A stretch of 64,000 bases of DNA from Moraxella pluranimalium (GCF_002014825.1 NZ_MUYU01000005.1:1-64000); one strand, 5' to 3'. Positions 19,221 through 30,642 are shown, numbered from the stretch's first letter. The notes: generated from the letters alone by a model not told the origin. Program-made: numbers and translations.

Positions 19221-19952
19221 ATGAAATACGGATGTCTTGCAATTGCTATTAGTGTGGTGTTGGCGGGCTGTGCCACGACCCAAAACGTCAAGCCTGAGGA
19301 TGAAGCCAAAATACGCCAAAAGCAAAGCAATTATGAAAAGAACGCCTTTAAGGTTAAGCATCAAAATCAGCTGGCTACAAATACAGGTGGTATTGAGCTG
19401 ATTTTGCGAGATAGGGTACCCGCTACAGAACCAAACCTAACCATCGTACAACGGCGTAGAACTGCAGCATTGAGCGCTTTGGTAACGGTGGGCGTGCTTG
19501 CCACAGGTGGCACTTATGCACCGCAAGGCTTTTCAAAAGATGAATTAAAGGGTAAGGTGTTAGAACCTACATTCCCCAATCCTATTTTGGATGTCGCCAA
19601 GCCTGCTTTTGAAAACTGGCTCATTGCTCATCATGATGGACTAGCTCCAGCTCACCAGCCTTTAACCAAAGTAACAGTCACCGCTCAAAGATTTGCGTTA
19701 ATTTATCCAAAATTGGTTGGTAAAGAAAGTTATGAGCTCAATAACGAGCTTTATGTAACCTTTCAAAACAGCTGGAATAATGATAAGGCTTATGGATATT
19801 TATGTGACATCAAGTCAGCACCAAAAACGCTAGAGCAGTGGCAAGCCAATAACTATGCGGCTGTATCACAAGCTGTGGCAGACAATACCCAAACCTGTCT
19901 AAAGGAGCTTGAAGGTCAGGCTGGTAAGATTTATCAGCATTTATCAAAATAA
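19221..19952 (+). CDS. hypothetical lipoprotein, 243 aa
   Basis: A secreted lipoprotein of unknown function. The ATG at 19221 follows AAAGGAATGAATAT and starts a signal peptide MKYGCLAIAISVVLAGC, with lipobox LAGC and the acylated Cys at 17; an in-frame ATG at 19158 would mask it. The mature protein begins with a polar stretch, then has a hydrophobic patch at about residues 89-105 (ALSALVTVGVLATGG), then a domain with conserved-looking NELYVTFQNSW and YLCDI segments. Two Cys in the C-terminal half may form a disulfide. It is flanked by purB and mnmA on the other strand, so it is a single-gene unit. Confidence 0.82.
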   Translation: MKYGCLAIAISVVLAGCATTQNVKPEDEAKIRQKQSNYEKNAFKVKHQNQLATNTGGIELILRDRVPATEPNLTIVQRRRTAALSALVTVGVLATGGTYAPQGFSKDELKGKVLEPTFPNPILDVAKPAFENWLIAHHDGLAPAHQPLTKVTVTAQRFALIYPKLVGKESYELNNELYVTFQNSWNNDKAYGYLCDIKSAPKTLEQWQANNYAAVSQAVADNTQTCLKELEGQAGKIYQHLSK

Positions 19953-20064
19953 TAGATGCTGATAAATATGATAAATAGTGCAGACGCCCCGATTATTTGG
20001 ATGGTTTCTTAAATATGGGGCGTACGCTAGATTGATTAGCCTTTATTAGTCTTAATGCGACTTT

Positions 20065-21624
<1,560 letters not shown>

Positions 21625-21628
<4 letters not shown>

Positions 21629-21837
21629 ACGCTTGTCCCATGAGAATTATCACGCAGTTGAGCCAAATCCCCATCCCAAGACAGCTTACCACGCAATGCA
21701 CGCAAGTTTTGCTGGGCGTGATGAGCAATCAAAAGCCTTAAGCCTTGCTCAATCACATCGCTTTGACTATCCAGTCCAGTGCTTTTCATGGCTTGCTCAA
21801 TCAAGCCATCATCAATCATAACAGAACCAATTTGCAT
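21625..21837 (-). CDS. vapB: VapB-type antitoxin
   Basis: A 70-residue antitoxin of the COG5450 type (ribbon-helix-helix-like): VMIDDGLIEQAMKSTGLDSQSDVIEQGLRLLIAHHAQ matches the usual DD-L-A-TG-(D)-V-E-LR-L pattern. The C-terminal part (about residues 43-70) should wrap the toxin. VapB proteins usually repress their own operon with VapC. The ribosome site CCTAAGGATAGCTT precedes the ATG. Confidence 0.9.
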
Positions 21838-21926
21838 AAGCTATCCTTAGGGTGTTTTGGTCATTATACCAAATTCCCACTTATTTTGTGCTATAATCCA
21901 TCATTTCAAGAGATAAAAGGTGGATT

Positions 21927-22409
21927 ATGCTAAGAATTGGTCAGGGCTTGGATGTGCACGCATTTACCGATGGCGACTTTGTGACGCTTGGTGGTATCCA
22001 AATTCCCCATACGCACGGCATCAAGGCACATTCTGATGGCGATGTACTACTTCATGCCTTGTGCGATGCGCTACTTGGGGCGTTGGCACTCGGTGACATT
22101 GGTCAGCATTTTCCTGATACTGATGATGCCTACAAGGGAGCGGATAGCAAGGTGTTGCTTAATCATGTCTATAGCTTGGTCAAATCAAAAGGTTATCAGC
22201 TTATCAATGCCGACATGACCGTGATTTGCGAAGCGCCTAAGCTATCACCGCATAATCTTGCCATGCGTGAGTGTATCGCAGGCGTGCTTGGCGTAAGTGT
22301 GGATTGTATCAGTATCAAAGCCACTACCAATGAAAAAATGGGCTATCTGGGGCGAAAAGAAGGGATTTTTGCCAGTAGTGTGGTGCTACTTCAAAAGATG
22401 AATGGTTAA
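21927..22409 (+). CDS. ispF: 2-C-methyl-D-erythritol 2,4-cyclodiphosphate synthase
   Basis: IspF makes ME-cPP in the non-mevalonate isoprenoid pathway and is a zinc-dependent homotrimer. The metal ligands are in GLDVHAF (D9, H11) and the segment [31 protein letters not shown] with the third His (H43). The C-terminal [17 protein letters not shown] contacts CDP. The length of 160 aa is normal. AAAGGTGGATT precedes the ATG. The isochorismatase-like gene follows after 11 bp and is probably co-transcribed. Confidence 0.97.
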   Translation: MLRIGQGLDVHAFTDGDFVTLGGIQIPHTHGIKAHSDGDVLLHALCDALLGALALGDIGQHFPDTDDAYKGADSKVLLNHVYSLVKSKGYQLINADMTVICEAPKLSPHNLAMRECIAGVLGVSVDCISIKATTNEKMGYLGRKEGIFASSVVLLQKMNG

Positions 22410-22420
22410 AAGGATTTTAT

Positions 22421-22984
22421 ATGAGCCATCAAAACCCTGCGTTATTGTTGATAGATTTGCAACAAGGTTTTGCTGATGAAGCGCATTGGGGTGGTAATCG
22501 CAATAATCCTGATGCCGAACAAATCTGCCTTAAATTATTAACCCATTGGCGGACGCACAAACTGCCAATTTTTCATATTCGCCACAACTCCACCGAGCCC
22601 AATTCACCGCTAAACCCCAAGCGCGCAGGCTTTGCCTTTATGCCAGCGACTGCACCGATGGCGGATGAATGTGTGATTGATAAGATGGTGAACAGTGCAT
22701 TTATCGGCACAAATTTGCAAAGCCTGTTAAATCATGCAGGTATTGACACGCTTGTCTTGGCAGGGCTGACAACCAATCACTGTGTATCCACCACCGCACG
22801 CATGGCGGGCAATTTGGGCTTTACCACCTTTGTGGTATCGGACGCTACGGCGACTTTTGATAGAATGAGTGCAATGGGCGAGCGCTTTGACAGTCAGCTT
22901 GTGCATGACATCAGCCTTGCGAATTTGCACGGTGAATTTGCCACAGTGTTAAAAAGCGATGAGATTTTGGCGATGGTGGGGTGA
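22421..22984 (+). CDS. isochorismatase-family cysteine hydrolase, 187 aa
   Basis: A hydrolase of the isochorismatase / nicotinamidase superfamily. The catalytic triad is visible as D12 (LLIDLQQGF), K88 (IDKMVNSAF) and C121 ([15 protein letters not shown]). The length and the [13 protein letters not shown] loop fit the group annotated as isochorismatase family protein (YcaC/EntB-like), but true isochorismate activity is unlikely in the absence of a siderophore locus. Substrates in the family range from ureas and amides to nicotinamide; none can be singled out here. It lies downstream of ispF. Confidence 0.88.
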   Translation: MSHQNPALLLIDLQQGFADEAHWGGNRNNPDAEQICLKLLTHWRTHKLPIFHIRHNSTEPNSPLNPKRAGFAFMPATAPMADECVIDKMVNSAFIGTNLQSLLNHAGIDTLVLAGLTTNHCVSTTARMAGNLGFTTFVVSDATATFDRMSAMGERFDSQLVHDISLANLHGEFATVLKSDEILAMVG

Positions 22985-23087
22985 TTGCTGATGGTAATTA
23001 TCCAAAGATTACAAATCCGCCTTTAAAAATTCGCCAACAAGCCTTATAATAGCTGAAAGTTTATTTATCCCAATCAAGGAAAAACCC

Positions 23088-23423
23088 ATGACCGACATCA
23101 ACCCACAAATCAAAGAATTGATTGAAAACCAAATCAAAGACCATGCCGTGCTACTATATATGAAAGGCACGCCACAGTTCCCGCAATGCGGCTTTTCTGC
23201 TCGTGCGGTGGAAGTGCTGACGCAAATCGGTCGCCCGTTTGCGTTTGTGAATATCCTAGAAAATCCTGATATTCGTAGCACCTTGCCACTGATTGCCAAC
23301 TGGCCAACTTTCCCACAACTGTGGGTGAATGGCGAGCTGATTGGCGGTAGCGATATCATGCTACAAATGTACCAATCAGGCGAGCTAAAGCCACTCATTG
23401 AAGAGCATACGCAAGCGGTGTAA
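23088..23423 (+). CDS. grxD: monothiol glutaredoxin, Grx4 type
   Basis: Grx4-type proteins bind a [2Fe-2S] cluster with glutathione and serve Fe-S delivery and iron sensing, often with BolA. The CGFS active site is at residues 34-37 (PQFPQCGFSARA). The GSH-binding segments TFPQLWVNGELIGGSDI are intact. The length of 111 aa is normal. A strong terminator follows at 23448-23473, so it is probably monocistronic. Confidence 0.97.
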   Translation: MTDINPQIKELIENQIKDHAVLLYMKGTPQFPQCGFSARAVEVLTQIGRPFAFVNILENPDIRSTLPLIANWPTFPQLWVNGELIGGSDIMLQMYQSGELKPLIEEHTQAV

Positions 23424-23447
23424 TTGACACAGCTTGATGAATGACAA

Positions 23448-23473
23448 AACGACTGCTTTGGCGGTCGTTTTTT
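23448..23473 (+). terminator. terminator of grxD
   Basis: The stem AACGACTGC/GCGGTCGTT (23448-23456 with 23461-23469) has loop TTTG and is followed by a T-run on the plus strand. Confidence 0.88.
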
Positions 23474-23544
23474 GTGGGCGGTCATTGCTTGATTTTATGG
23501 ATTTTAGCCTTATTAACAAGTCATCAATCCCACAAGGCAACACC

Positions 23545-23895
23545 ATGAACTCAATCAAACAAATCTCAGAACAAATCCTAACCCTGTGTGAGTCACCAAA
23601 CACAGCCCTACAAGCCATTCATCTCATCATACAGCATGGCGGGGCAGGCGAGCTTGCATGGCAGGTGGTGTACAACCGTGTGATGGCGGATAAGGATGTG
23701 GATGGGGCGTATTATTTGGCGAATTTTGCCATGCAAGTGCAGGATTTACCGTTTGACGGCTTACCGCTCATTGAGCTTGTGCTCAAACAAGACGATGACA
23801 ATATGCGCCTAGCATTGCTTGATAAGCTGCCCGATGATGCCAAGGCAAACCTAGTGGCGATGGGGATTTTGACGCCAAATGAGAATGATGATTAA
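23545..23895 (+). CDS. hypothetical protein, 116 aa
   Basis: Unrecognised. The protein is soluble, acidic and likely all-helical, with the repeated pattern seen in small alpha-helical repeat proteins (ALQAIHLIIQHGGAGELAWQVVYNRV, then GAYYLANFAMQV). It has no signal peptide, membrane segment or Cys pair (one Cys). I chose the ATG at 23545 because AAGGCAAC precedes it and because the in-frame ATG at 23434 lies inside the grxD terminator. A strong terminator follows. No partner gene can be inferred. Confidence 0.75.
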   Translation: MNSIKQISEQILTLCESPNTALQAIHLIIQHGGAGELAWQVVYNRVMADKDVDGAYYLANFAMQVQDLPFDGLPLIELVLKQDDDNMRLALLDKLPDDAKANLVAMGILTPNENDD

Positions 23896-23972
23896 TTTGA
23901 AAAGTGGCATATGATATTGACGCCATCAAAGAATGGGTATTTAGCCAGTCTAAATAATTGACAGTGAAATAT

Positions 23973-24003
23973 AAAAGCCAATCATTGATGATTGGCTTTT
24001 TTT
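23973..24003 (+). terminator. bidirectional terminator between converging genes
   Basis: The stem AGCCAATCA/TGATTGGCT (23976-23984 with 23989-23997) has loop TTGA, seven T on the plus strand and a short U-run on the minus strand. It lies between the 116-aa gene and ygiQ. Confidence 0.88.
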
Positions 24004-24017
24004 GGCTGGTAGGGTGT

Positions 24018-26375
24018 TTATTTACCTTTACGAGCTTTATTAGCACTAGTTTTACGCGGTGGCAATCCTGTGTGCTGTGTCAGTACTCGTCCTTTGGGTG
24101 GGTGATTGGCTGATTGACGGTTTTTGGATGTGCCTGTGCCTTTTTGGGTGCGTTTGACACTATCGCCATCGGCAGTCGAGTTCTTTTTGCGGGCTGATTG
24201 ATAACTGCCCGTACCTGCAGGCTGATAAGTCGGAATCAAATGCTGTTTACTATTACCAATTAAATCACTTCTACCCATTTCTTTTAAGGCATGGCGTAAC
24301 AGCTCCCAATTATTGGGGTCATGATAACGCAAAAAGGCTTTATGTAAACGGCGACGTTTCTCACCTTTGACGATATCCACATCTTCACTGGTGCGAGATA
24401 CTTTTGCTAGCGGATTTTTCCCTGAATAATACATGGTCGTTGCAGTTGCCATTGGGCTTGGATAAAAGGTTTGCACTTGGTCAGCACGGAAACCATTTTT
24501 CTTGAGCCAAATTGCCAAATTCATCATATCATAATCGCTGGTTCCGGGGTGAGCAGCGATAAAATAAGGAATCAAATATTGCTCTTTACCTGCTTCTTTA
24601 CTAAAACGGTCAAACATCTGTTTAAAGCGGTCATAGGTACCAATGCCCGGTTTCATCATTTTAGATAAAGGGTTTGCTTCCGTATGCTCTGGTGCAATTT
24701 TTAGATATCCACCCACATGATGCGTTACTAATTCTTTAACATATTCAGGATTTAACACCGCCAAATCATAACGTAATCCTGAACCAATCAAAATCTTTTT
24801 AATGCCTTTGATGGCACGAGCTTTACGATAAAGTTGGGTGAGTGGAGCATGGTCAGTATGTAGATTTTGACAAACACAAGGGTAAACACATGACGGTTTA
24901 CGGCAATTTTTCTCAATTTCAGGGTCTTTGCAATGCAAGCGATACATATTCGCCGTTGGCCCCCCAAGGTCAGAAATAATGCCAGTAAAATTTGGTGCGG
25001 TATCACGGATTTTTTCCACTTCTCTTAAAATGGACTCTTCCGAACGATTTTGGATAATTCGCCCTTCATGTTCGGTAATCGAACAGAAGGTGCAGCCCCC
25101 AAAACAGCCCCGCATAATATTGACTGAAAACTTAATCATATCAAAGGCAGGGAAACGAGCATTGCCATAACTTGGGTGTGGCAAGCGAGCATAAGGCAAA
25201 TCAAAAATATAATCCATCTCTTCGGTGGTGAGCGGAATCGGTGGTGGATTTAGCCAAACATCTCTATCGCCATGACGTTGCACCAAGGCTCGGGCATTGC
25301 CGGGATTGGTTTCTAGGTGCAAAATACGATTGGCATGGGCATACATCACACGGTCATTTGCCACTTGTTCAAAACTTGGCATACGAATCACTGCGAGTTC
25401 TCGTGGTGGTAATTTGTGTTTAATGGCTTTTGATGGTTGCAGACTTACAATTTGCGTATCACTTGGCAAATCATCACCTGCTTTTACGATTGGATTTTCG
25501 ACCACATCTTTATTAAAGTTTTGATATTGTTCTGTTTTATTTTGCTCAATTTCACAATCGGCAACATCTTCCATCATCACATAAGGATTGATAATTGGGT
25601 CAACTCGCCCAATCGTATCTACATCATTACTGGCAATTTCAATAAAATCTTTTTTAAGATGTCGATTAGATTTATTTAAAATAAATGCTGTACCACGCAC
25701 ATCGACAATCGTTTTGATAGTTTCACCACGAGCCAAGCGGTGCATGATTTCAATAATTGCACGCTCACCATTACCATAAACCAAAATATCAGGTTTTGCG
25801 TCCATTAAAATAGAGCGACGCACTTTATCTGACCAATAATCATAATGGGCGATACGGCGTAAACTGCCTTCAATTCCCCCTAAAATAATCGGCACATCGC
25901 CAAAAGCTTCACGGCAACGCTGACAATACACTGTCGCCGCACGGTCAGGGCGTTTATTTGGCACATTATCAGGGGAATAGGCATCATCAGAACGGATTTT
26001 GCGGTCAGCTGTATAGCGGTTAATCATACTGTCCATATTACCTGCAGTAACGCCAAAGGCAATATTTGGTTTGCCAAGCACTTTAAAGGCATCAGCAGAT
26101 GTCCAATCGGGCTGGGCAATAATGCCAACACGAAAACCTTGTGCTTCAAGCGTGCGTCCAATCACCCCTGAACAAAATGATGGGTGGTCAATATAGGCAT
26201 CACCACACACCAAAATAAAATCGCAACTATCCCAACCAAGCATATCCATTTCTTCACGAGACATGGGTAAAAATGGTGCAGGTTCAAAACAACTTGCCCA
26301 ATATTTATCATAATCTAAAATATTTTTGGCAGTTTGGCGGTGTTTATAAGCGGTGGACATGGATAGCGTTACCAA
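24018..26375 (-). CDS. ygiQ: YgiQ-family radical SAM protein, 785 aa
   Basis: A radical SAM enzyme of the UPF0313/YgiQ family; its reaction is not established. The cluster motif CFGGCTFC lies at about residues 422-429 ([21 protein letters not shown]). An N-terminal B12-binding-like Rossmann segment ([31 protein letters not shown]) and a Cys-rich C-KPSC-YP-C-C stretch near residue 500 are family traits. The tail from about residue 715 is basic and low-complexity. Met1 or Met6 may be the start; AAC/GCTATCC precedes Met6 without a strong ribosome site. Confidence 0.9.
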   Translation of the reverse strand: MVTLSMSTAYKHRQTAKNILDYDKYWASCFEPAPFLPMSREEMDMLGWDSCDFILVCGDAYIDHPSFCSGVIGRTLEAQGFRVGIIAQPDWTSADAFKVLGKPNIAFGVTAGNMDSMINRYTADRKIRSDDAYSPDNVPNKRPDRAATVYCQRCREAFGDVPIILGGIEGSLRRIAHYDYWSDKVRRSILMDAKPDILVYGNGERAIIEIMHRLARGETIKTIVDVRGTAFILNKSNRHLKKDFIEIASNDVDTIGRVDPIINPYVMMEDVADCEIEQNKTEQYQNFNKDVVENPIVKAGDDLPSDTQIVSLQPSKAIKHKLPPRELAVIRMPSFEQVANDRVMYAHANRILHLETNPGNARALVQRHGDRDVWLNPPPIPLTTEEMDYIFDLPYARLPHPSYGNARFPAFDMIKFSVNIMRGCFGGCTFCSITEHEGRIIQNRSEESILREVEKIRDTAPNFTGIISDLGGPTANMYRLHCKDPEIEKNCRKPSCVYPCVCQNLHTDHAPLTQLYRKARAIKGIKKILIGSGLRYDLAVLNPEYVKELVTHHVGGYLKIAPEHTEANPLSKMMKPGIGTYDRFKQMFDRFSKEAGKEQYLIPYFIAAHPGTSDYDMMNLAIWLKKNGFRADQVQTFYPSPMATATTMYYSGKNPLAKVSRTSEDVDIVKGEKRRRLHKAFLRYHDPNNWELLRHALKEMGRSDLIGNSKQHLIPTYQPAGTGSYQSARKKNSTADGDSVKRTQKGTGTSKNRQSANHPPKGRVLTQHTGLPPRKTSANKARKGK

Positions 26376-26466
26376 ATAAAAAAGTAATAATGAAAACTTC
26401 TCATTTTAGCATGAATTTTATTCAAATTGGGGGAATGTTGTGGGCTTTTGGTAAATGATGGGTGGG

Positions 26467-27015
26467 TTATTTGATTAAGATAATTCGTCTGCCAGTTGCC
26501 TTAAGGTGATAGTCGTGAATCAGTAGGGCAAGCTTTTTGTAGTGAATGGGTAGATTGTCATGATAAATTGCAATGCTTCTAAGAGATTTATCAAAAATCG
26601 TAATGTGTGCACCTTCCGTTTTATGCCTGCCGAACGTTTCTACGGATGAGAAATTTTGCCATGGAATATATATCGTCTGATCATCAAGATGGTGCGTCAA
26701 GCCATCAGGTGTTAGCTGTAGAAAATAAGAATTTGGGTCTGTGCTTAGGCTAAACTTGTGATTTTGTTTTTGTTCATAAACCATACCAAGTAATAAAAGT
26801 CCTGCCAATAGAGCAATCCAACCCAAACCAAAACGCCAATCGCCAAAGATCATACGAATACCAAGCACAGTCAGAGGAATCCCAAAAACAACACCTAATA
26901 GGGCATCGAAGTTAAACAAAGGGCGATGGATATGAATGGTAATCTCGGGTAAGTCTGAAATAGAATCTGTCTGTCTAATTTGGGCGAGATACTGCTCAAA
27001 ATGCTGATTATTCAT
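26467..27015 (-). CDS. hypothetical membrane protein with YcxB-like C-terminal domain, 182 aa
   Basis: The N-terminal 35 residues are polar. Two membrane helices follow (about residues 36-57 and 64-80), then a soluble domain of about 100 residues with LTPDGLTHHLDDQTIYIPWQNFSSVE and later ITIFDKSLRSIAIYHDNL. That pattern is reminiscent of bacterial PH-like or YcxB-type membrane proteins, in which a PH-like fold follows a helical hairpin. The family resemblance is by eye only. A terminator for the pirin gene lies between this gene and pirin, so it is probably transcribed separately. Confidence 0.65.
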   Translation of the reverse strand: MNNQHFEQYLAQIRQTDSISDLPEITIHIHRPLFNFDALLGVVFGIPLTVLGIRMIFGDWRFGLGWIALLAGLLLLGMVYEQKQNHKFSLSTDPNSYFLQLTPDGLTHHLDDQTIYIPWQNFSSVETFGRHKTEGAHITIFDKSLRSIAIYHDNLPIHYKKLALLIHDYHLKATGRRIILIK

Positions 27016-27023
27016 AAGTGTAA

Positions 27024-27057
27024 ATAAAAAAGTGCGATAAGTGATTTTATCGCACTT
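27024..27057 (-). terminator. terminator after the first pirin gene
   Basis: The stem AAGTGCGATA/TATCGCACTT (27030-27039 with 27048-27057) is followed by a run of U on the minus strand. Confidence 0.88.
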
Positions 27058-27087
27058 CTTGAGTTTTGGCGAATTAAATTGACTGCA

Positions 27088-27957
27088 TCAATGAGCAATC
27101 TGACCAAATTTGCCGCTTTGGACATCTTGCATGGCTTGGACAATCTCTTCACGAGTGTTCATCACAAATGGACCATAGCCGACGATTGGTTCATTGAGCG
27201 GTTCACCGCTTAGAATCAGCACTTTGGCATCATTATTGGCTTCGATATGCACGCTATCGCCACCACGCTCAAAGGTCACAAGTTCTGCACGGCGTACGAT
27301 GTCATCACCGTTGATTTGTACCGTGCCATCTAGCACTAGGATGACAAGGTTGTGGCTGGTTGGGATGGCAAACTCATAGCCGCCGCCTGCATTTAGGCGC
27401 ACATCCCACATATTGACAGGGCTAAAGGTCGATGCCGAACCTGTCGTACCATTAAGCTCGCCTGCGATGATGCGTGCGATGCCTGCACCGTCCAAATCCA
27501 CCACAGGGATGTCATCACTGACGATGGCTTGGTATTTTGGCGGTGTCATTTTGTCTTTGGCAGGTAGGTTCACCCACAGCTGCACCATCTCAAACAGTCC
27601 GCCTTCTTGTGAGAACTTCTCAGAATGAAATTCTTCATGCATCAGACCCGAACCTGCGGTCATCCACTGCACATCACCTGTACCGATGATACCACCGCCA
27701 CCGGCTGAATCTTTGTGAGCGACTTCGCCTTGATAAGCGATGGTCACAGTCTCAAAGCCACGGTGTGGATGCTCGCCAACCCCACGAAAATCACTCTTGC
27801 GATTGCCATCGAAATGCTGTGGCGATGCATAATCCATCATCAAAAATGGATCTAGGTTTTTGTGCGTTTCTTGGTAATTGAACATCCCATGCACATGAAA
27901 GCCATTGCCGACCCAATGTTTGTGCGGTGCTGGATAAACTTGTTTAACTTGTTTCAT
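27088..27957 (-). CDS. pirin family protein, 289 aa
   Basis: Pirins are bicupin iron proteins; some bacterial ones act as quercetin 2,3-dioxygenases or redox sensors. The N-terminal cupin has the metal motif in GVGEHPHRGFETVTIAY and a later HEEFHSE segment with His/Glu ligands. The C-terminal cupin contains LVILVLDGTVQINGDD. I chose the ATG at 27957, because AAGGATTTTAAG precedes it and MKQVKQVYPA is the natural start; an in-frame ATG at 27975 has a poorer site. A second pirin lies at 28.6-29.5 kb, with hemerythrin and GST genes nearby, so a redox-stress role is inferred. Confidence 0.92.
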   Translation of the reverse strand: MKQVKQVYPAPHKHWVGNGFHVHGMFNYQETHKNLDPFLMMDYASPQHFDGNRKSDFRGVGEHPHRGFETVTIAYQGEVAHKDSAGGGGIIGTGDVQWMTAGSGLMHEEFHSEKFSQEGGLFEMVQLWVNLPAKDKMTPPKYQAIVSDDIPVVDLDGAGIARIIAGELNGTTGSASTFSPVNMWDVRLNAGGGYEFAIPTSHNLVILVLDGTVQINGDDIVRRAELVTFERGGDSVHIEANNDAKVLILSGEPLNEPIVGYGPFVMNTREEIVQAMQDVQSGKFGQIAH

Positions 27958-28180
27958 CTTAAAATCCTTAGCCATTTGGCTTGTTAATGTTGATGGGTGT
28001 ATTATACGCCTTTTAAAAATGGAATAAATAGCCTTTGGTGCAATCTGATGTTCTATATTTGCAACAATCAAAGATGAAAAACAGTTGGAAAATAACCCAT
28101 TGTTATTAAGCTTGATTTTAGGGATATATGATGATAGATTATGAATAAGGATTTAATCATATCTGCAATACAAGGAGCTG

Positions 28181-28555
28181 ATGATGAGTACAGAAGATAT
28201 TTTGGCATGGACTTTGATCGAAGAGTGTCCAATCCCAAGCGATGTTACTGAGATTTTGACCGATGGTGAGCAGGCGATCTGTGCTTATAAGACATTTCGT
28301 GATAGTGCGATTTTTACCACCAAGCGATTGATTGTTCGTGATGCACAAGGCTTGACTGGTAAAAAGGTGGAGATTTATTCACTGCCTTATAGTAGTATCA
28401 ATATGTGGTCGAGTGAGAATGCAGGTAGCTTTTTTGATTTCAACGCTGAGATTGAGCTGTGGACGCGTGTGGGTAAGATTAAAGTAAATCTTGATCGCAA
28501 AATCGATGTGCGTAAGCTTGATCGCTTGATTGCCAGCTGTGTATTAGGTGCTTGA
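28181..28555 (+). CDS. bacterial PH-domain protein, 124 aa
   Basis: The whole protein resembles the bacterial Pleckstrin-homology family (bPH_1/YvbH type): GEQAICAYKTFRDSAIFTTKRLIVRDAQGLTGKKVEIYSLPYSSINMWSSENAG, with strand-rich ends and a C-terminal helix (RKLDRLIASCVLG). The family has no settled function. AAGGAG lies just before tandem ATGs at 28181 and 28184; the second is better spaced. It is a single-gene unit on the plus strand between the two pirin genes, with a bidirectional terminator after it. Confidence 0.85.
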   Translation: MMSTEDILAWTLIEECPIPSDVTEILTDGEQAICAYKTFRDSAIFTTKRLIVRDAQGLTGKKVEIYSLPYSSINMWSSENAGSFFDFNAEIELWTRVGKIKVNLDRKIDVRKLDRLIASCVLGA

Positions 28556-28573
28556 TTTCACTTTATGCCATCA

Positions 28574-28613
28574 AAAAATCCGTAATCATGATGCGTCACG
28601 ACTACGGATTTTT
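28574..28613 (+). terminator. bidirectional terminator between PH-domain gene and second pirin
   Basis: The stem AAAAATCCGTA/TACGGATTTTT (28574-28584 with 28603-28613) with A/T-runs on both sides can serve both converging genes. Confidence 0.85.
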
Positions 28614-28623
28614 ATTTGCTATA

Positions 28624-29538
28624 TTATCGTGCCAAAATGCTGTCAGGCACTGCTGGGGCAATCAATCGCTTCAGCTCAGTACCTTCTAGCGAAATATCAC
28701 CAAAGCGTGCATGACCCGCATTCCAATCAGCAACCGCTTGCTCGAGATCATCAACAGTACGACCAACGAAATTCCACCAAATGATGGTCGGGTGGGGCAA
28801 TGGCTCACCGCCCAATAGCATCACATGAGTGCCTGCTGCTGCCCACAGTTCAAGCTCATCTTGGGCATTTTGGCAGTCGGACAGTACAGCCAGCTCGTCT
28901 TGACCATAGCTTTGTCCATTGATGCGGATTTCACCTTTGATGACCAAAAAGCCGTATTCAAAGCCATCCACTTCATCAATGGTAAACGTACCATCTTGCA
29001 AAAACTGCATATCCACACCCAGTAGTGGACTGTACTGTGTGGTCGGTGCTGTATGTCCGTGATAGCTGCCTGTTGTTAAGATATAATTCACACCATCACG
29101 GCTCCAAGTCGGTAGCTGTGGATAATGCTCAAAGCTTGGCTTGATGTCCTGATCCATGGGCAGGGCGATCCATAGCTGTACGGCGTGTAGGTCTTTGATG
29201 CCATCAGGGGTTTGTTCGGTGTGGCTGATGCCTGTGTGGTTGCCTGTGCCTGCGGTCGTTAGATTGACTTGCTTTGGGCGAATCAGTTGGCGGTTGCCAA
29301 GACTGTCTTGGTGCCACACTTCACCTTGCAGCATCCAAGTAAAGGTCTGTAGGTTGATGTGCGGATGCAGACCGACTTGTAGGCCGTCTGAGCCATCGGC
29401 AAACTTGAGCTCATCTGAACCAGCGTGGTCCAAAAAGCACCATGCGCCCACTGTCTTGCGACGAGCTTGTGGTAGCAGGCGGGCAACAGGAATACCACCG
29501 ACATCTTTGGTGGCAGCGGTATATTTATCAACGCTCAT
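28624..29538 (-). CDS. pirin-like bicupin protein, 304 aa
   Basis: A second, diverged pirin. The N-terminal half has VGAWCFLDHAG, GLHPHINLQTFTWMLQGEVWHQDSLGN and NLTTAGTGNHTGISHTE. In the usual pirin motif the sequence is HPHRG-ET; here it reads HPHINLQTFTW, so the metal site keeps two His with a changed neighbourhood. The C-terminal cupin includes FLVIKGEIRINGQ and LGGEPLPHP. It belongs to the YhhW-like/pirin group by order of elements. It lies 100 bp from the hemerythrin-like gene on the same strand. Confidence 0.88.
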   Translation of the reverse strand: MSVDKYTAATKDVGGIPVARLLPQARRKTVGAWCFLDHAGSDELKFADGSDGLQVGLHPHINLQTFTWMLQGEVWHQDSLGNRQLIRPKQVNLTTAGTGNHTGISHTEQTPDGIKDLHAVQLWIALPMDQDIKPSFEHYPQLPTWSRDGVNYILTTGSYHGHTAPTTQYSPLLGVDMQFLQDGTFTIDEVDGFEYGFLVIKGEIRINGQSYGQDELAVLSDCQNAQDELELWAAAGTHVMLLGGEPLPHPTIIWWNFVGRTVDDLEQAVADWNAGHARFGDISLEGTELKRLIAPAVPDSILAR

Positions 29539-29654
29539 AAAAAATTCCTAAATAATTAAAAAACTATAGGTGAGTTGCAGTCATGATTCACTGCATTATC
29601 CATCAAAATAATGGATAATGCAAAGTGGATTTGTAATGCCAAGTTAACAATGAA

Positions 29655-30206
29655 TCAATACTCATAAATCGCCAAAATCGGAATCACCAAATCTTCTTCA
29701 TCGGTCAAATGTCGATATAGCCATTCGCCACCTTCTTTGATGGCATGATATAGCGCATCTGCAAGCTTGGGATCGGCATTTTCTTGGTATCTGAGCTGAC
29801 CAAGTAGTGCCTGTATCTGCTCAAGCTGTGCTTCGATGTGATGATGATCGCTGTCCAATAAATCAAAGCCTTTGTTTAGCTTAGGTTCACGCAAGCGTAA
29901 CTGTGGGAAATAGTGATGGTCTTCGATACCGTGATGACCATGCAGATGCCCATAATGGCTACTGGCTCGCCCAAGTAATAATCGGCGATATTCCGACCAT
30001 TCAAGCTGACCGTTTTGATAATTTTGATTGAGATGCTCAATTTCCCCTTGTCCACGGCGTAGGCTTTGGTGCATACCAAGCCATGTGCTTGCGGTACAAA
30101 AACTTGGCAAATGATACCATTTATCAGGTGGCATCTGCTCATGCAGATACAGCCAATCGCTTTGTAGTTTGCTATCGATATGAGTAGGTTTAAAAATTTT
30201 CATCAT
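29655..30206 (-). CDS. hemerythrin HHE-domain protein, 183 aa
   Basis: A cytosolic four-helix bundle likely to hold a di-iron site that binds O2, NO or reactive species. The metal ligands are in HYGHLHGHHGIEDHHYFPQL, then LLDSDHHHIEAQLEQI, then LYRHLTDEEDLVIPIL, matching the H-HxxxE-H-HxxxD/E scheme of HHE cation-binding domains. I chose the ATG at 30206 because AGGATACCG precedes it; an upstream ATG (30254) would add 16 residues. The candidate GCAAC-N5-GTTCC operator lies about 70-90 bp upstream, shared with the GST/LysR intergenic region. Confidence 0.85.
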   Translation of the reverse strand: MMKIFKPTHIDSKLQSDWLYLHEQMPPDKWYHLPSFCTASTWLGMHQSLRRGQGEIEHLNQNYQNGQLEWSEYRRLLLGRASSHYGHLHGHHGIEDHHYFPQLRLREPKLNKGFDLLDSDHHHIEAQLEQIQALLGQLRYQENADPKLADALYHAIKEGGEWLYRHLTDEEDLVIPILAIYEY

Positions 30207-30270
30207 CGGTATCCTGTGTTGTTTGAAATGATACCGATGATATATGGATTGCAAAATTAATTACAATGAT

Positions 30271-30297
30271 ATTAAAATGCAACACAATGTTCCAAAT
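30271..30297 (-). promoter_or_regulatory. candidate operator, copy A
   Basis: On the plus strand this reads ATTAAAAT, then GCAAC-N5-GTTCCA (30279-30294). A closely similar block occurs at 31361-31388 in the GST/LysR intergenic region. It lies 65-91 bp upstream of the hemerythrin-like gene. A LysR-regulator site is inferred, not shown. Confidence 0.45.
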
Positions 30298-30325
30298 TTG
30301 CAACTTAAGTAGTCACAAGCAGTCA

Positions 30326-30619
30326 TCAAGGATACGGTACTGTATTTGCCTGATATTCTGGATTTTTTTCAATAAATGCACGCACCATTGGGCAAACAGG
30401 TTTGACCTTTAGGCCTTTGGCTTGAGCATCATCTAAAATGGTTTTGATTAAAAATTTAGCAATACCACGACCGCCTAACTCTTTAGGCACTTCGGTGTGG
30501 GTGTAGGCAATACCACCATCAAACAATTCATAATCTTCAAACGCCACAAAGCCGCCAACATGAATCTCAAAACGGCTCAGCTCTTTATTGTCAATCACGG
30601 TATAGGGTGTGTCTGTCAT
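30326..30619 (-). CDS. YjdJ-type small GNAT acetyltransferase, 97 aa
   Basis: A short N-acetyltransferase-like protein of the PF14542 type (YjdJ group). The central ITYTHTEVPKELGGRGIAKFLIKTILDDAQAKGLKVKPVCPMVRAFIEKNPEY pattern, here GGIAYTHTEVP, carries the acetyl-CoA loop GGRGIA and the invariant CP-V-FI-NPEY end. The substrate is unknown in this family. It lies 23 bp downstream of the glutathione S-transferase on the same strand, so the two form an operon. Confidence 0.9.
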   Translation of the reverse strand: MTDTPYTVIDNKELSRFEIHVGGFVAFEDYELFDGGIAYTHTEVPKELGGRGIAKFLIKTILDDAQAKGLKVKPVCPMVRAFIEKNPEYQANTVPYP

Positions 30620-30642
30620 GAGTTATCCTGATATGATTTGCC

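Noticed and set aside
19984..20023. ACGCCCC/GGGGCGT inverted repeat after the lipoprotein gene as a terminator
   Set aside because: The loop is 26 bases and no T-run follows; support is weak.
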